DNA from: Gammaproteobacteria bacterium
GTDB taxonomy: Bacteria > Pseudomonadota > Gammaproteobacteria > Pseudomonadales > Azotimanducaceae
Assembly: GCA_026706935.1 (NCBI GenBank)
Contig: JAPOXV010000018.1
Coordinates: 186,001 to 250,000, forward strand
Length of the DNA stretch: 64,000 nucleotides
Reading direction: 5' to 3'
The notes beneath the pieces are model-generated. The model was given only the letters and a program-made list of their open reading frames with translations. It was not told where the DNA came from and ran no database searches. This document shows, piece by piece, positions 36,995 to 47,359 of this stretch (positions are counted from its first letter, which is position 1; each line of letters opens with the position of its first letter). Made by a program: the position numbers and the translations under genes.

Positions 36995-37303
36995 ATGAAT
37001 GACCTAGATAGCAGTTCAGATGTCGTAATCAAGTGTTCTTTTTGTTTGATTAACAGTGAAGAAACTTCCCTGCTCATCGCAGGTCAAGACGACGTTTACA
37101 TATGTGATCAATGTGTCGTTAAATGCACTGACGAACTCGTTGAATGTTCCTTTTGTTTCAGCGAATTTCGTAGAAAGGACATCTTGATGTCAAGCAGAAT
37201 CGACCAACACATCTGCAGGAAGTGCATCAAGATATGCGGTCGAATTCACAAGAGGCACAGGAAAGTGCACCAAGAAGCTTTAGGAAACCAACAACATGAG
37301 TGA
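36995..37303 (+). CDS. Small protein of two tandem ClpX-type zinc-binding domains
   Basis: This 102-residue protein consists almost wholly of two copies of the ClpX N-terminal zinc-binding domain, without an AAA+ domain. Copy 1 (residues ~14-44) and copy 2 (~51-80) each have CxxC-x19-CxxC, the same spacing as in ClpX next door. Copy 1 shares [12 protein letters not shown] with ClpX; copy 2 has diverged and is more basic. A lysine/arginine-rich tail follows. The stop overlaps the clpX start by 8 bases, so the two are probably translated together. The ClpX zinc domain dimerises and docks adaptors, so this could modulate ClpX by domain exchange or by competing for adaptors; that is inference. 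It seems to be a duplication of the 5' end of clpX. Confidence 0.85.
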   Translation: MNDLDSSSDVVIKCSFCLINSEETSLLIAGQDDVYICDQCVVKCTDELVECSFCFSEFRRKDILMSSRIDQHICRKCIKICGRIHKRHRKVHQEALGNQQHE

Positions 37304-38582
37304 TCGAGAAGGCGGCTCGGACGACGTCGCCGAATGTTCCTTTTGTTTTAAAAACGGCCAAGAAGTAGACAAGCTGATCGCTGGTCAAGACGACGTCTAC
37401 ATTTGTGATGAATGCGTCGCCATCTGCGCTGGCATCATCAAACAACCGAAGAAACCCGTAGAGCAGGAACGGCCTGAGGCCGATGACCTGCCAGTACCCA
37501 AGAAAATCAACGAATTTCTCGATGGGTATGTCATAGGACAAGACTATGCCAAACGCATCCTATCGGTAGCTGTATACAACCACTACAAGCGACTCCGCAA
37601 TGGCGCAAAGCAGTCGGATGTCGAGCTGGCGAAATCAAACATCCTGCTCATTGGGCCGACCGGATCAGGTAAAACGCTCCTGGCCGAAACTCTCGCTCGA
37701 ATGCTGAAGGTCCCGTTCGTAATTGCGGATGCGACAACCTTGACCGAAGCTGGTTACGTCGGGGAGGACGTCGAAAACATCATTCAGAAGCTACTCCAGA
37801 CTTGTGACTACGACGTCAAGAAAGCGCAACGAGGGATCGTATACATCGATGAAATCGACAAGATCTCACGCAAGACCGATCACCCATCGATTACACGAGA
37901 CGTATCGGGTGAGGGCGTGCAACAAGCGTTACTGAAATTAATCGAAGGTACAACGGCGGCGATTCCGCCTCAGGGCGGGCGCAAGCATCCCCAACAAGAG
38001 TTCATACAGGTTGACACTTCAGACATCTTGTTCATCGTTGGCGGCGCATTTTCGGGTCTAGAGAAAGTGATTCAAAATCGTACTTCGAAGAGTGGGATCG
38101 GATTTAACGCAACCGTTCAGGGGGAAGAGGACGCAGATCAGATCGGCGAGATCTTGCGAACGGTTGAACCTGAAGACCTTATCAAATACGGATTAATCCC
38201 GGAGCTGGTTGGTCGGCTGCCCGTCGTAACCACGTTGCAGGAACTTGACACCGATGCACTCGTCAAAATACTCACCGAACCTAAAAACTCGTTGATTAAG
38301 CAATACCAAGCGATTCTTGGGATGGAAGATGTGGACTTGGTGTTCAATGACGATGCTCTAGAAGCGATTGCTGAACGAGCTGTAGAACGGAAAACCGGCG
38401 CTCGGGGTTTGCGTTCGATTCTCGAAGAAGTGCTTCTTGATGTCATGTACGAGATACCCTCGAAGTCAGACGTTGTTGGTGTTGTGGTAGACGCCAAAAT
38501 GGTTCACGACTGCGAGGTCCACAAACCAATGCTAAAGTACAAGCCGATGGAAAAGAAAGTCAGCGGCGGCGATACGGTTTAG
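37296..38582 (+). CDS. clpX: ClpX, ATPase subunit of ClpXP
   Basis: ClpX (428 residues) unfolds substrates and feeds them to ClpP. It has the N-terminal zinc domain (CSFC and CDEC, 19 apart), Walker A GPTGSGKT, Walker B VYIDEIDK, the ClpP-docking IGF tripeptide in SGIGFNA and sensor-2 GARGLRS. Length is normal. Spacing to clpP is 456 bases, filled by the small zinc protein and a 155-base gap. Confidence 0.97.
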   Translation: MSDREGGSDDVAECSFCFKNGQEVDKLIAGQDDVYICDECVAICAGIIKQPKKPVEQERPEADDLPVPKKINEFLDGYVIGQDYAKRILSVAVYNHYKRLRNGAKQSDVELAKSNILLIGPTGSGKTLLAETLARMLKVPFVIADATTLTEAGYVGEDVENIIQKLLQTCDYDVKKAQRGIVYIDEIDKISRKTDHPSITRDVSGEGVQQALLKLIEGTTAAIPPQGGRKHPQQEFIQVDTSDILFIVGGAFSGLEKVIQNRTSKSGIGFNATVQGEEDADQIGEILRTVEPEDLIKYGLIPELVGRLPVVTTLQELDTDALVKILTEPKNSLIKQYQAILGMEDVDLVFNDDALEAIAERAVERKTGARGLRSILEEVLLDVMYEIPSKSDVVGVVVDAKMVHDCEVHKPMLKYKPMEKKVSGGDTV

Positions 38583-38771
38583 TGGAAGCCTCGAAGGTGT
38601 TACATTGGTTGGAATAGAGTTGGATCCAATGCGATCTGATCGCTCGAACACAGGAAGTTCGGGTTTTTACGGAGTAGTTGCGTTGCAGCACGCAGATGCG
38701 TCACGATTGTCGCTGACACGATGTCCGCCCGCGGGTGCTCTTTTCTCACATACGTTCATGGAGATATGTAA

Positions 38772-39050
38772 GTGAACAAAGCTGATTTGATCCGTGCGGC
38801 TGCCGCAAAGGACGACTCGCTAACGCAGGGCGAAGTCGCCAAATCACTTGACGCGATTCTCGAATCAATCGCTGAGTCGCTGTGTAATGGGGATCCAGTG
38901 ATGCTGATAGGGTTTGGGACCTTTGAAGTTCGTCACCGTGCTGCAAGGACTGGACGGAACCCGCAAACCGGCGAATCTATCCAAGTTGCTGCATCGTCCA
39001 ATGCTGCTTTTAAAGCAGGCAGTCGACTAAAGCAACGACTAAACAGCTAG
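38772..39050 (+). CDS. HU family DNA-binding protein
   Basis: This 92-residue HU-type protein bends DNA and organises the nucleoid. The N-terminal MNKADLIRAAA, the GFGTFEVRHRAARTGRNPQTGE beta-arm block with the tip Pro, and the AFKAGSRLK end are all typical. The start is GTG 38772 with GGAG upstream. In E. coli lon lies between clpX and hupB; here only 189 bases do. A hairpin terminator follows. Confidence 0.93.
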   Translation: MNKADLIRAAAAKDDSLTQGEVAKSLDAILESIAESLCNGDPVMLIGFGTFEVRHRAARTGRNPQTGESIQVAASSNAAFKAGSRLKQRLNS

Positions 39051-39111
39051 CCGTGTAGGCCGCGGGAAGAACGTGCTACTGCACGTGCTTACTCGCCGAG
39101 CTGAATAATCG

Positions 39112-39150
39112 AGTCGCGGACACCCGACGGGGTTTCCGCGACTTCTCTTT
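39112..39150 (+). terminator. Terminator-like hairpin after the HU gene
   Basis: AGTCGCGGA (39112-39120) pairs with TCCGCGACT (39135-39143), a perfect 9-bp stem, followed by TCTCTTT. A second hairpin, ACGTGC-TACT-GCACGT (39071-39086), lies just upstream. Confidence 0.65.
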
Positions 39151-39179
39151 AAACCTACTTCACGGGCGGTTTATTCACC

Positions 39180-41093
39180 ATGTTGGTCAGAATGCGCAAT
39201 GCGTCTCAGGGATGGATTGCGAAATTTGTTGCTGGCGTGATCATCGTTGTATTGACGATTTTCGGCTTCGGCGCTTTCAATCTCTTCGCTGTAAACGAAC
39301 CGGCTGTTGCTTCGGTCAACGGCGAAGACATCACTGAACGTTCATTGGCTACACAAATCGAACGTTCAAAGCAGCAGTTTCGGACTGAATACGGAGATTC
39401 TGTTACCGAAGCTCAACTCGATCAGTTCGTCAATGAGGAATTCGCGCTTCGACAATTGATCAACTTAGAACTGCTGATGCAAGCAAGCCGCGATCTTGAG
39501 CTTACGCTGTCAGATCTTGCGTTCGAGAGAGTACTTCGATCAGATCCACAATTTCAGACCGAGGGCGGTGAATTCGACGAAGAATTGTTGAGAGAAACGC
39601 TTGAGCGTGGCGGACTTTCTGTGCAAACGCTTCGAGGTCGACAGGAGGACGCGACTGTACGTAGTCAAATGTTGCGAGCCCTCGAGGATACGGCTTTTAG
39701 CACTGACGCGGAAATTCGCTTGGCAGCGAAATTCGACAAGCAAGTTCGAGACATCTCGGTGCTTGAGTTTGATCTAGGTCAGTTCGAAGATCCAGACAGC
39801 GTTACAGAAGAGGATATCGTGTCGTACTACGAGCTCAATCCAGATCTCTATATGACCGAAGGCACGTTCGACTTTGAGTATGTCGAATTGAAAAGAGATC
39901 AGTTTATTTCGGAAGTAGCGCTCTCTGAGGAAGAAATTCAGGACTTGTACGATGCGGATATTGCAGCACGAGAGTCCAATGCTCAACGGCGCGGTCGGCA
40001 CCTTCTGATTAAGGTCGACGACGATCGTAGCGACGAAGAAGCACTAACAACGATATTGGAGATACGTGCACGCATCGATGCGGGCGAGTCATTAGGCGAC
40101 TTGGCGAAAGAACTATCGGAAGACGAAGGTTCGAAACAGGACGGCGGCGATCTCGGTTTCTCTGATCGCGAGCAATGGGTACGAGAGTTCTCAGACTCCT
40201 TGTGGTCGCTTGAACTCAATGAAGTCTCGCAGCCTGTGAAGACTTCGTACGGTTACCACTTGATTGAGTTACTTGACGTTGAAGAGCTCGAACTACCGGC
40301 CATTGACGAACGGCGTGACGGACTGTTGGAAGAACATCGATTGGCGCTGGCGTCCGATTCCCTACAAGAAGCACTCACCGAAGTAGACCGCTTAGCATTC
40401 GAACAATCCGATTCGTTGCAACCAATCGTTGACGAATTTGATGTCGAGAGCGTCGAAATACTGGCAGTCGACCGCTTTAGTAACGAAGGTCTATTCGCCA
40501 ATCAGAGCGTACGAAATGCATTTCTGGATAGCGATGTCATCGAGAACGGATTCAATAGTCGTGTCGTTGAGATCGGTGACACCGCAATCGTCGTTGGTCG
40601 TTTAATCGGTCGGACCGAACCCACGCTGCGGCCATACGAAGACGTTTCCAATGACATTCGTCAAAAACTGGCGGAAGAAGTGGCGATCGCTGCTCGTGAC
40701 GCTAAACTCGACGATGTGTTGACACAACTGCTAGTAGATCGCAACTATGACGCAGCGTCGCTTGCTGCTGGATCTGACTGGGTTGTATATGAACGTCAAA
40801 AAAGAGACGATTTCACGGTCGATCCAGCCATCTTGGATGCGGCGTTCGCACAACCTCTTCCAGTAGACGGTGAACGCGTAATCGTTGCTGCCGAATCTGA
40901 GTTCACGCCAACCAAGTACATCGTAACTACCTCACGACAAGACCTTGCCGATTACGCATTACTTGATTCGTCGGAGCAAGAAGCGATGTTGGCATCCGCG
41001 CAGAATGATGCGAAGCTTCGAGCAACGGAGGCGTTCTTCGCCAGCTTGAGATCAGAAGCTTCGATAAAGACTGAACTCGTTGCGATCGAGTAA
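39180..41093 (+). CDS. ppiD: PpiD-type periplasmic folding factor
   Basis: PpiD (637 residues) is anchored in the inner membrane and works near SecYEG on emerging outer-membrane proteins. One N-terminal helix (~12-34) precedes a SurA-like N domain (~40-160), and a parvulin domain sits at ~265-365 (RGRHLLIKV to YGYHLIELL). The location after the HU gene is the standard one. Length matches E. coli PpiD (623). Confidence 0.92.
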   Translation: MLVRMRNASQGWIAKFVAGVIIVVLTIFGFGAFNLFAVNEPAVASVNGEDITERSLATQIERSKQQFRTEYGDSVTEAQLDQFVNEEFALRQLINLELLMQASRDLELTLSDLAFERVLRSDPQFQTEGGEFDEELLRETLERGGLSVQTLRGRQEDATVRSQMLRALEDTAFSTDAEIRLAAKFDKQVRDISVLEFDLGQFEDPDSVTEEDIVSYYELNPDLYMTEGTFDFEYVELKRDQFISEVALSEEEIQDLYDADIAARESNAQRRGRHLLIKVDDDRSDEEALTTILEIRARIDAGESLGDLAKELSEDEGSKQDGGDLGFSDREQWVREFSDSLWSLELNEVSQPVKTSYGYHLIELLDVEELELPAIDERRDGLLEEHRLALASDSLQEALTEVDRLAFEQSDSLQPIVDEFDVESVEILAVDRFSNEGLFANQSVRNAFLDSDVIENGFNSRVVEIGDTAIVVGRLIGRTEPTLRPYEDVSNDIRQKLAEEVAIAARDAKLDDVLTQLLVDRNYDAASLAAGSDWVVYERQKRDDFTVDPAILDAAFAQPLPVDGERVIVAAESEFTPTKYIVTTSRQDLADYALLDSSEQEAMLASAQNDAKLRATEAFFASLRSEASIKTELVAIE

Positions 41094-42048
41094 GCACAGG
41101 CTATCGACAACCGGAGTCGTCCTCTATACGGACGGTTCTTGTGCTCCTACAAATCCCGGTCCCGGGGGGTGGGCATACCTACCCGTCGAAAATGGTGACG
41201 CTAAAGATCTCGTCAAAGGTAGTGAGGCACATTCAACTAACAATCGCATGGAGTTAACAGCTGCGATTGAAGCGTTAAAGATGCGAGAGGACGGCGAATC
41301 GGTTGAGCTGTGTACTGATTCCGAGTACCTTCGACTAGGAATAACGCAGTGGATGGACACCTGGCAACGAAATGGCTGGACGCGAAGTAAAGGTCAACCC
41401 GTTCTAAACAAAGATCTTTGGCTCGAGCTGCAGACGCAGAACGAACGTCTACAGGTTGAATGGCGGTGGGTTAAAGCCCATGCAGGACATGAGTTCAATG
41501 AGCTCGTCGACCGAGCGGCGCGCGATGCTGCCACTCTTGCGGCGAAACATCAAGAGCCTCGAACGCTAACTTGCGATACGACGGCAACATCAGTTGAATC
41601 ACCAATGCTGGGGACGCACTACTTTATTGCTTCAGCAACGACGGAAGGTAACCGGAGTGCTTGGGCTGTGATACGTAATAGTTCACGCAACGAAATCGTC
41701 CTGGACGGAATCAAAAATAACACAAGCGTCAATCGAGCGCTTCTTATTGGCGTCGTTGAGTTGCTACAGGTGATTCAAGGCGGTGAAAGTACACACGTGA
41801 CCACAGAATCTGACTATCTATTCAAGGGGGCTACATTGTGGTTGGACGGATGGCGACGACGTGGTTGGCGTAAATCTGATGGTAAACCTGTCGCGAATAA
41901 GGACCTTTGGACTGAAATCCACGCACTACTGAATCGTGTCGACGTTGAATGGCACCTTGAACGTCACTCCGACATCCCGGACGTCGATTCTTTTGTGCGA
42001 AATGCAGCAGCTGCTGCGCGCGACGTCCTAGCGCAGTCTGAACCTTAA
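41080..42048 (+). CDS. rnhA: Tandem RNase HI protein: active first domain, degenerate second
   Basis: This 322-residue protein contains two RNase HI folds. Domain 1 (~10-150) keeps the catalytic acids: Asp in YTDGSC, Glu in NNRMELTAA, Asp in TDSEYL and the final Asp in ELVDRAARDA, plus the His loop HAGHE. Domain 2 (~165-320) repeats the layout (ESDYLFKGATLWLDGWRRRGW parallels DSEYLRLGITQWMDTWQRNGW), but the first Asp motif and the Glu (NRALLIGVVE) are lost and the His loop is changed, so it is probably not catalytic. Typical RnhA is ~150 residues. TTG 41080 overlaps ppiD by 14 bases, and no ATG is available. dnaQ follows, as usual. Confidence 0.88.
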   Translation: MRSSKHRLSTTGVVLYTDGSCAPTNPGPGGWAYLPVENGDAKDLVKGSEAHSTNNRMELTAAIEALKMREDGESVELCTDSEYLRLGITQWMDTWQRNGWTRSKGQPVLNKDLWLELQTQNERLQVEWRWVKAHAGHEFNELVDRAARDAATLAAKHQEPRTLTCDTTATSVESPMLGTHYFIASATTEGNRSAWAVIRNSSRNEIVLDGIKNNTSVNRALLIGVVELLQVIQGGESTHVTTESDYLFKGATLWLDGWRRRGWRKSDGKPVANKDLWTEIHALLNRVDVEWHLERHSDIPDVDSFVRNAAAAARDVLAQSEP

Positions 42049-42064
42049 CGAAACGGTATATATA

Positions 42065-42742
42065 GTGATTCAGATATTTCTTGACACTGAAACTACCGGA
42101 ATCGATGCGTCGGCCGGGCATCGAATCATCGAACTCGGCGCAACCGTTGTGAGGGACGGTATGCATACGAATGAGGAGTTTCATCAGCTCCTCAATCCTG
42201 AACGTGACATCGATGCTGAGGCTTCACTGATTCACGGATTCACGCATGATGATCTTGTTAACGAGCCGCGGTTTAGTGAAATCGCGAACGCATTCATTGA
42301 TTTCATTCGTGGTCACGAAGTGTTTATGCACAATGCGGCATTCGATATACAGTTTATCGACGCGGAACTACAGCGTGCGAATCGAACCGAACGAATGGCA
42401 GATTTATGTCAAGTAACGGATACGATGGCGCTTGCCAAAGAGATCCACAAGAGTGGTCAGGTTAGTCTCGATGCGTTATGCAGTAAATACGGCGTCGATC
42501 GTACTGATCGTGATAAGCACGGCGCTTTGTTGGACTCCCAATTACTTGCCGAAGTGTATCTCCGGATGCTCGAATCGAAGAATAGCCTTTTAGGTGAGTT
42601 TGAAGAGTTAGAAGAAATCTACGAACAACCGCGATTTCTTAAGTTGAACAGGGAATCCCCTCTCGTCATCCGCGCTTCTGCTGACGAACTAGCTGCGCAT
42701 GAGGAATACGTGCAAGAGCTAACGGACGGAACCAAACCTTAA
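42065..42742 (+). CDS. dnaQ: DNA polymerase III epsilon subunit (3'-5' exonuclease)
   Basis: DnaQ (225 residues) is the proofreading exonuclease of the replicative polymerase. The DEDDh motifs are visible: LDTETTG (Exo I), [11 protein letters not shown] (Exo II) and [14 protein letters not shown] (Exo III with His and Asp). The start is GTG 42065. Pairing with rnhA is typical of proteobacteria. The 3' end overlaps nhaB convergently by 4 bases. Confidence 0.95.
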   Translation: MIQIFLDTETTGIDASAGHRIIELGATVVRDGMHTNEEFHQLLNPERDIDAEASLIHGFTHDDLVNEPRFSEIANAFIDFIRGHEVFMHNAAFDIQFIDAELQRANRTERMADLCQVTDTMALAKEIHKSGQVSLDALCSKYGVDRTDRDKHGALLDSQLLAEVYLRMLESKNSLLGEFEELEEIYEQPRFLKLNRESPLVIRASADELAAHEEYVQELTDGTKP

Positions 42743-44274
42743 AACAGGAACCAGTTCACACAGACCCAACCGACTGTACCCATCGTGATAAAGTACGGAA
42801 TCGCCATGTAGACCATGCGGCCATACGACAGGCGAATCAAAGGGGCGAGGGAAGAAGTCAGTAAGAATAGAAACGCTGCTTGACCATTCGGCGTCAGGAT
42901 GCTTGGAATGTTCGTGCCCGTATTGATCGCGATCCCCAAGGCATCGAATTGTTGACGCGTTATTTCGCCATTTGCATAGGCATCGGCGACGTCCTGGATA
43001 TATACGGTCGCAACAAATACGTTATCGCTGATCGCAGAAAGTAAGCCGTTAGCGATGTAGTAATAACCCGGTTGTGAATCGACAGGCAGGCTTAGCACCC
43101 AATCGGAAATCGGCGTGAATAAATGCGCACCATGGATCACGGCGACGATCGCAAAGAACACGACGAGTAGCGCTGTAAATGGAAGTGCTTCCTGAAACGC
43201 CTTGCCAATGTTGTGCTCTTCGGTTTCACCATTGAACGCAGTCTGAAGTACGATGACCAAGAGGCCGATCAAACCTACTTCCGCGACGTGAAACGCAAGC
43301 GCGAAGATCAACGTTAACGCCGCGATTGCCTGGACGATCAGGGCACTACGGTCACCATGTTTCAATTGATTCATCTCTTCGGTGTGTGCTTCGAGCAAGA
43401 TTCTGTGAACCGAATGAGGAATCTTTGCCCCGTAACCAAAAATGCGAGTAATTTCGAGTAGGACGCACGTGACCAGCCCCACGATCAACACAGGAAACGT
43501 CACTGGCGCCATTTGAAAGACGAATTCCATGAATTCCCAACCAAGACGATCTGCGATTAGTAGGTTCTGTGGTTCGCCAACCTGAGTAGTCACGCCGCCA
43601 AGAGCAGTGCCAACGGCACCATGCATAACGAGATTTCGGAGAAATGCTCGAAATTCATTAAGGTCGGTTTGATGTTCGTCGCTGAGCTCGGGAATGTCGT
43701 GAACATCCTCTGGCACTTCGGCTAATCCTGCGGCGGCAGCGTTGTAAACTGCGTAGAAACCGAGCGATACCGCGATGATGACTGCCATGACAGTAAGGGC
43801 GTCTAGGAACGCTGATAGAAATGCGGCCACGAACGAAAGTAGTAACGACAGCAAGATTTTCGAGCGCACGTGAATTAGGAGTTTGCTGAAGATGAACAAC
43901 AGCAAATCCTTCATAAAGTAGATACCGGCGACCATGAAGACCAAGAGAAGGATGACCTTCAAGTTCGCTTGCAGTTCCAGATAAATCGCGTCTGGGGTGG
44001 TTAAACCGATAACGACTGCTTCAAGCGCAAGCAAGCCACCGGGGAGCAATGGATAACACGTCAGTGCCATCGCAAGCGTGAAGATGAACTCCAGGACCAG
44101 AACCCACCCAACTACCGTTACGCCTACTCCGGGAATCAACAGTAGGATCGGGTTGATGATCAAGAACGTGAGGATCGTGTACTTGTACCAATCAGGGGAG
44201 GAGCCAAGAAAGCCTTGCCAAAATGCTTGTGGTAACGAACTGGCTTCGATGGTAGGTGCGGATCGAGAGCTCAC
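42739..44274 (-). CDS. nhaB: Na+/H+ antiporter NhaB
   Basis: NhaB (511 residues) is a sodium/proton antiporter with about 12 membrane helices. The N-terminal [10 protein letters not shown] block and the conserved [14 protein letters not shown], plus the ALDALTV helix and the late [14 protein letters not shown] block, are specific to this family. It is common in marine and halotolerant gammaproteobacteria and points to a sodium-rich habitat. Confidence 0.93.
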   Translation of the reverse strand: MSSRSAPTIEASSLPQAFWQGFLGSSPDWYKYTILTFLIINPILLLIPGVGVTVVGWVLVLEFIFTLAMALTCYPLLPGGLLALEAVVIGLTTPDAIYLELQANLKVILLLVFMVAGIYFMKDLLLFIFSKLLIHVRSKILLSLLLSFVAAFLSAFLDALTVMAVIIAVSLGFYAVYNAAAAGLAEVPEDVHDIPELSDEHQTDLNEFRAFLRNLVMHGAVGTALGGVTTQVGEPQNLLIADRLGWEFMEFVFQMAPVTFPVLIVGLVTCVLLEITRIFGYGAKIPHSVHRILLEAHTEEMNQLKHGDRSALIVQAIAALTLIFALAFHVAEVGLIGLLVIVLQTAFNGETEEHNIGKAFQEALPFTALLVVFFAIVAVIHGAHLFTPISDWVLSLPVDSQPGYYYIANGLLSAISDNVFVATVYIQDVADAYANGEITRQQFDALGIAINTGTNIPSILTPNGQAAFLFLLTSSLAPLIRLSYGRMVYMAIPYFITMGTVGWVCVNWFLF

Positions 44275-44341
44275 ACTATTCCTTGTAAATTAGATTCGAG
44301 AATCGTGCAATGGCGCGACGATAAAGTCGGTTATTTTGCCT

Positions 44342-45262
44342 ATGCACCTGTCGACAGATTCGCGAATCGGGAGCATCGTAACGCCTCCTAAAATCACGCC
44401 TGCAATTTCGACCGAACTTCATATGTGGCCGTTTGATCCAGACGATTTTCTATCTCACCCCGTCAAACACGAAAACCGGAACGCCGACAATGCGCTCTAC
44501 TTCTGTCTGATGGGTGACCAGTTGCTGTCCATAAGTGAGGGCGGAATTCCGCGCCCGATCGAAGCAGATGAATTCCGCTGGCTGGATGTCGAAACTCGTA
44601 GCAAGAATTACCTAGGCGCGTGGCGAGGCAACCCTTGTTTCGCGCTTGACATCGACGGTGAAGTACCGCCAGGATATGCAGTATCTGATCTTCGCGGTTG
44701 GCTCGGTCGGGTAGAACCTGGTATGTTCTATCTGGCGGGGCGCGCGAAGCAGATTGTCGAAATGGTGCGAACGAATCAATACTGCGGCCGATGTGGCGAG
44801 GCGATGGAAGATCACCGGTCTGATCGTGCACGGCAGTGTCCAGTGTGTGGTCTGGTAGCATACCCTCGACTGAGCCCGAGCATCATTGTGTTGGTTCGTA
44901 AAGGCGATGAGATGTTATTAGCGCGTAACTTCAATTGGCCTCAGGGGATGTTCAGTACGCTTGCAGGATTCGTTGAACCTGGAGAGTCAATCGAGCAAAC
45001 TGTGCATCGAGAAATCATGGAGGAGGTAGGTCTCCGAGTAAAAAACCTTAGGTATCTAGGTAGTCAGTCGTGGCCATTCCCAAACTCATTAATGTTAGGT
45101 TTCCACTGTGATTACGATTCAGGTGACCTCACCTTTCACGATGAGGAGGTCGCGGAGGCGCGATGGTTTCGTTATGACGAATTGCCAAACGTGCCCGGTG
45201 CGACCGCGATTTCCCGATGGTTAATAAACAGCTTCATCGAAGAGAAGGAAAACAAGGATTAG
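44342..45262 (+). CDS. nudC: NADH pyrophosphatase / RNA deNADding enzyme
   Basis: NudC (~306 residues) hydrolyses NADH and removes NAD caps from RNA. It has the N-terminal domain, a zinc ribbon (CGRCG and CPVCG), the Nudix box GFVEPGESIEQTVHREIMEEVG and the NudC-specific block SQSWPFPNSLMLGF, where one residue of the usual SQPWPFP is changed. The frame can start at TTG 44336; ATG 44342 is taken. It is divergent from nhaB. Confidence 0.93.
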   Translation: MHLSTDSRIGSIVTPPKITPAISTELHMWPFDPDDFLSHPVKHENRNADNALYFCLMGDQLLSISEGGIPRPIEADEFRWLDVETRSKNYLGAWRGNPCFALDIDGEVPPGYAVSDLRGWLGRVEPGMFYLAGRAKQIVEMVRTNQYCGRCGEAMEDHRSDRARQCPVCGLVAYPRLSPSIIVLVRKGDEMLLARNFNWPQGMFSTLAGFVEPGESIEQTVHREIMEEVGLRVKNLRYLGSQSWPFPNSLMLGFHCDYDSGDLTFHDEEVAEARWFRYDELPNVPGATAISRWLINSFIEEKENKD

Positions 45263-45389
45263 TACGGCCATAGTAGATAGGTTCTTCGCAATTTTTCCCG
45301 ATGTAATCCAGAGCTTTTCCCGAAGCTATCCAACCCCCATCTAGCGAGACATCCGATTCCCGTGACGAAACGCAAATTCCGAATTAGAA

Positions 45390-45427
45390 AGGTGTCACCG
45401 AGTAGTTTGAGACCCCTACTCGGTGAC
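45390..45427 (-). terminator. Terminator hairpin of aceA
   Basis: GTCACCGAGTAG (45394-45405) and CTACTCGGTGAC (45416-45427) form a perfect 12-bp stem with a 10-base loop. Read on the minus strand it lies 26 bases after the aceA stop and is followed by ACCTTTCT. Confidence 0.7.
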
Positions 45428-45453
45428 TACAGTTGAATCGGGATACCGATTAA

Positions 45454-46827
45454 CTAGCTTTTTACAGCGCCTCGAATGAGTTCCTCGATGTGGGACTCTG
45501 GGGTACCACTTTCGTCGTCTTCTTGCGTGAACTGCTCTTCTTCGGTCGAGCCAGTCAGCGCAGTTACCGACGATTCTCCGCCTTGGATCACGTTTGCCAC
45601 TTCGTCGAAGTAGCCCGTACCAACTTCCTGCTGGTGGCTGACGAACGAATAACCACGCGATTCTGCTGCAAACTCCTGTTCCTGAAGCTCAACGTATGCG
45701 CTCATTTGGTTCTTGACGTATTTTTGAGCCAAATCGAACATGTTGTACCACATACTGTGAATACCGGCGAGCGTAATGAACTGGAATCGATATCCCATTG
45801 CCGCAAGCTCTCTTTGGAACTTAGCGATGGTCGCATCGTCGAGGTTCTTTCGCCAATTGAAGCTCGGTGAGCAGTTGTAAGCGAGCATCTGATCGGGATA
45901 GTCGTCATGAATCGCGTCAGCAAATTCCTTCGCTTCATTGAGGTCAGGCACCGCTGTTTCACACCAAATCAGGTCAGCGTAGGGTGCGTACGCTTTACCA
46001 CGAGCGATGGCTTGCGGCAGCCCAGCCCGTGTTCGATAGAAACCTTCGGGTGTTCTTTCACCTGTGATGAATGGCTTATCGTGTTCGTCAATGTCACTCG
46101 TCAACATTTCTGCGGCATTCGCGTCGGTGCGTGCCATGAGCAATGTCGGGACATCGCAAACGTCTGCGGCTAATCGGGCAGCAATCAGTTTCTGAACCGC
46201 TTCTACCGTAGGTACGAGGACCTTCCCGCCCATGTGACCGCATTTCTTAACACTTGCGAGTTGATCCTCAAAGTGGACGCCTGCGGCTCCGGCATTGATC
46301 ATGGCCTTCATGAGCTCGAATGCGTTCAGGATCCCACCGAAACCGGCCTCTGCGTCGGCAACGATCGGTGCGTAGTAGTCGATACCATCGTCGATGCCTT
46401 TTGACCATTGGATCTCGTCTGCACGTCGGAATGCGTTATTAATACGGTTGACGACGGTTGGCACTGAGTTCACGGCGTACAGAGATTGATCGGGGTACAT
46501 CGTCTCCGATGTATTCGCATCGGCCGCGACCTGCCACCCGGACAGGTATATTGCTTTGATTCCGGCCTTAACCTGTTGAACTGCCTGGCCACCAGTTAAC
46601 GCGCCTAAGCAATTCACAAAGTCCTCAGACTGGAGCAGATCCCAAAGTTTGTCGGCACCGTGTGCGGCCAACATACTTCGATGGGGTATCGTGCCTCGTA
46701 GTTGTACGACGTCTTCGGCGGAGTAGCCACGTTTGACGTCGCTCCAGCGAGGATTTGTGCGCCATTCCTCTTCTAATTCGGCAATCTGCTCTGAACGAGG
46801 TTTGCGAGGTTGGTAGTGTAGAGCCAT
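45454..46827 (-). CDS. aceA: Isocitrate lyase
   Basis: AceA (457 residues) splits isocitrate to glyoxylate and succinate, the first glyoxylate-shunt step. The active-site KKCGHMGGK loop, the substrate block LSGWQVAAD and the NCSPSFNW motif are intact. An acidic tail of ~35 residues ([16 protein letters not shown]) follows the fold. The shunt points to growth on C2 compounds or fatty acids. icd, the competing enzyme, is 4 kb away. Confidence 0.96.
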   Translation of the reverse strand: MALHYQPRKPRSEQIAELEEEWRTNPRWSDVKRGYSAEDVVQLRGTIPHRSMLAAHGADKLWDLLQSEDFVNCLGALTGGQAVQQVKAGIKAIYLSGWQVAADANTSETMYPDQSLYAVNSVPTVVNRINNAFRRADEIQWSKGIDDGIDYYAPIVADAEAGFGGILNAFELMKAMINAGAAGVHFEDQLASVKKCGHMGGKVLVPTVEAVQKLIAARLAADVCDVPTLLMARTDANAAEMLTSDIDEHDKPFITGERTPEGFYRTRAGLPQAIARGKAYAPYADLIWCETAVPDLNEAKEFADAIHDDYPDQMLAYNCSPSFNWRKNLDDATIAKFQRELAAMGYRFQFITLAGIHSMWYNMFDLAQKYVKNQMSAYVELQEQEFAAESRGYSFVSHQQEVGTGYFDEVANVIQGGESSVTALTGSTEEEQFTQEDDESGTPESHIEELIRGAVKS

Positions 46828-46933
46828 GTTCTAATCGGTTGCGCTATATCGAAAGGCGCGTATTCTAGGAATCAGTTTAGAGTAGAAAAGAGAATAGATA
46901 GCATGAATTACTTTCTTAAATGGAATAGTGAAT

Positions 46934-47359
46934 TTACGTATGCCCAATATAGCGCATTGCACGATGTTCAATACCTGCATCCAGGAAAATCTCACCGATC
47001 GCTTCGAATCCATTTGCCGAATAGAAACTAAGTGCGTGAGTTTGTGCGTGGAGAAATGGCTCTGGGAATCCGTTTTTGAGAGCTTCCTTTACAGCAGCAC
47101 GGAGCAACTGTGCGCCGATTCCGTGTCTTCGGTAGGCGATCAGTACAGCCATTCGGCCGATCTGTCCGGACGGCATCAACCGTGCAACGCCTACAGGGTT
47201 TCCGCCGACGGTTGCGAGGAAATGCGTACTTACTTCATCCATTCCATCCAGCTCTTCTTCGACGGGAACGGATTGTTCTTCAACGAATACCTTGAAGCGA
47301 ATTGACTTCAGTGTTTCGTCCGCTTCCGCCCACGAAACACGATGTATAACGGGACTCAA
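46934..47359 (-). CDS. GNAT family N-acetyltransferase
   Basis: This 141-residue single-domain acetyltransferase resembles the YjcF/ElaA branch: RFKVFVEEQSVPVEEELDG at the start, acetyl-CoA loop RRHGIGAQLL, and the late SFYSANGFEAIGEIF. The substrate is unknown. It overlaps the purB stop by 4 bases and so is translated from the mnmA-purB transcript. Confidence 0.87.
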   Translation of the reverse strand: MSPVIHRVSWAEADETLKSIRFKVFVEEQSVPVEEELDGMDEVSTHFLATVGGNPVGVARLMPSGQIGRMAVLIAYRRHGIGAQLLRAAVKEALKNGFPEPFLHAQTHALSFYSANGFEAIGEIFLDAGIEHRAMRYIGHT

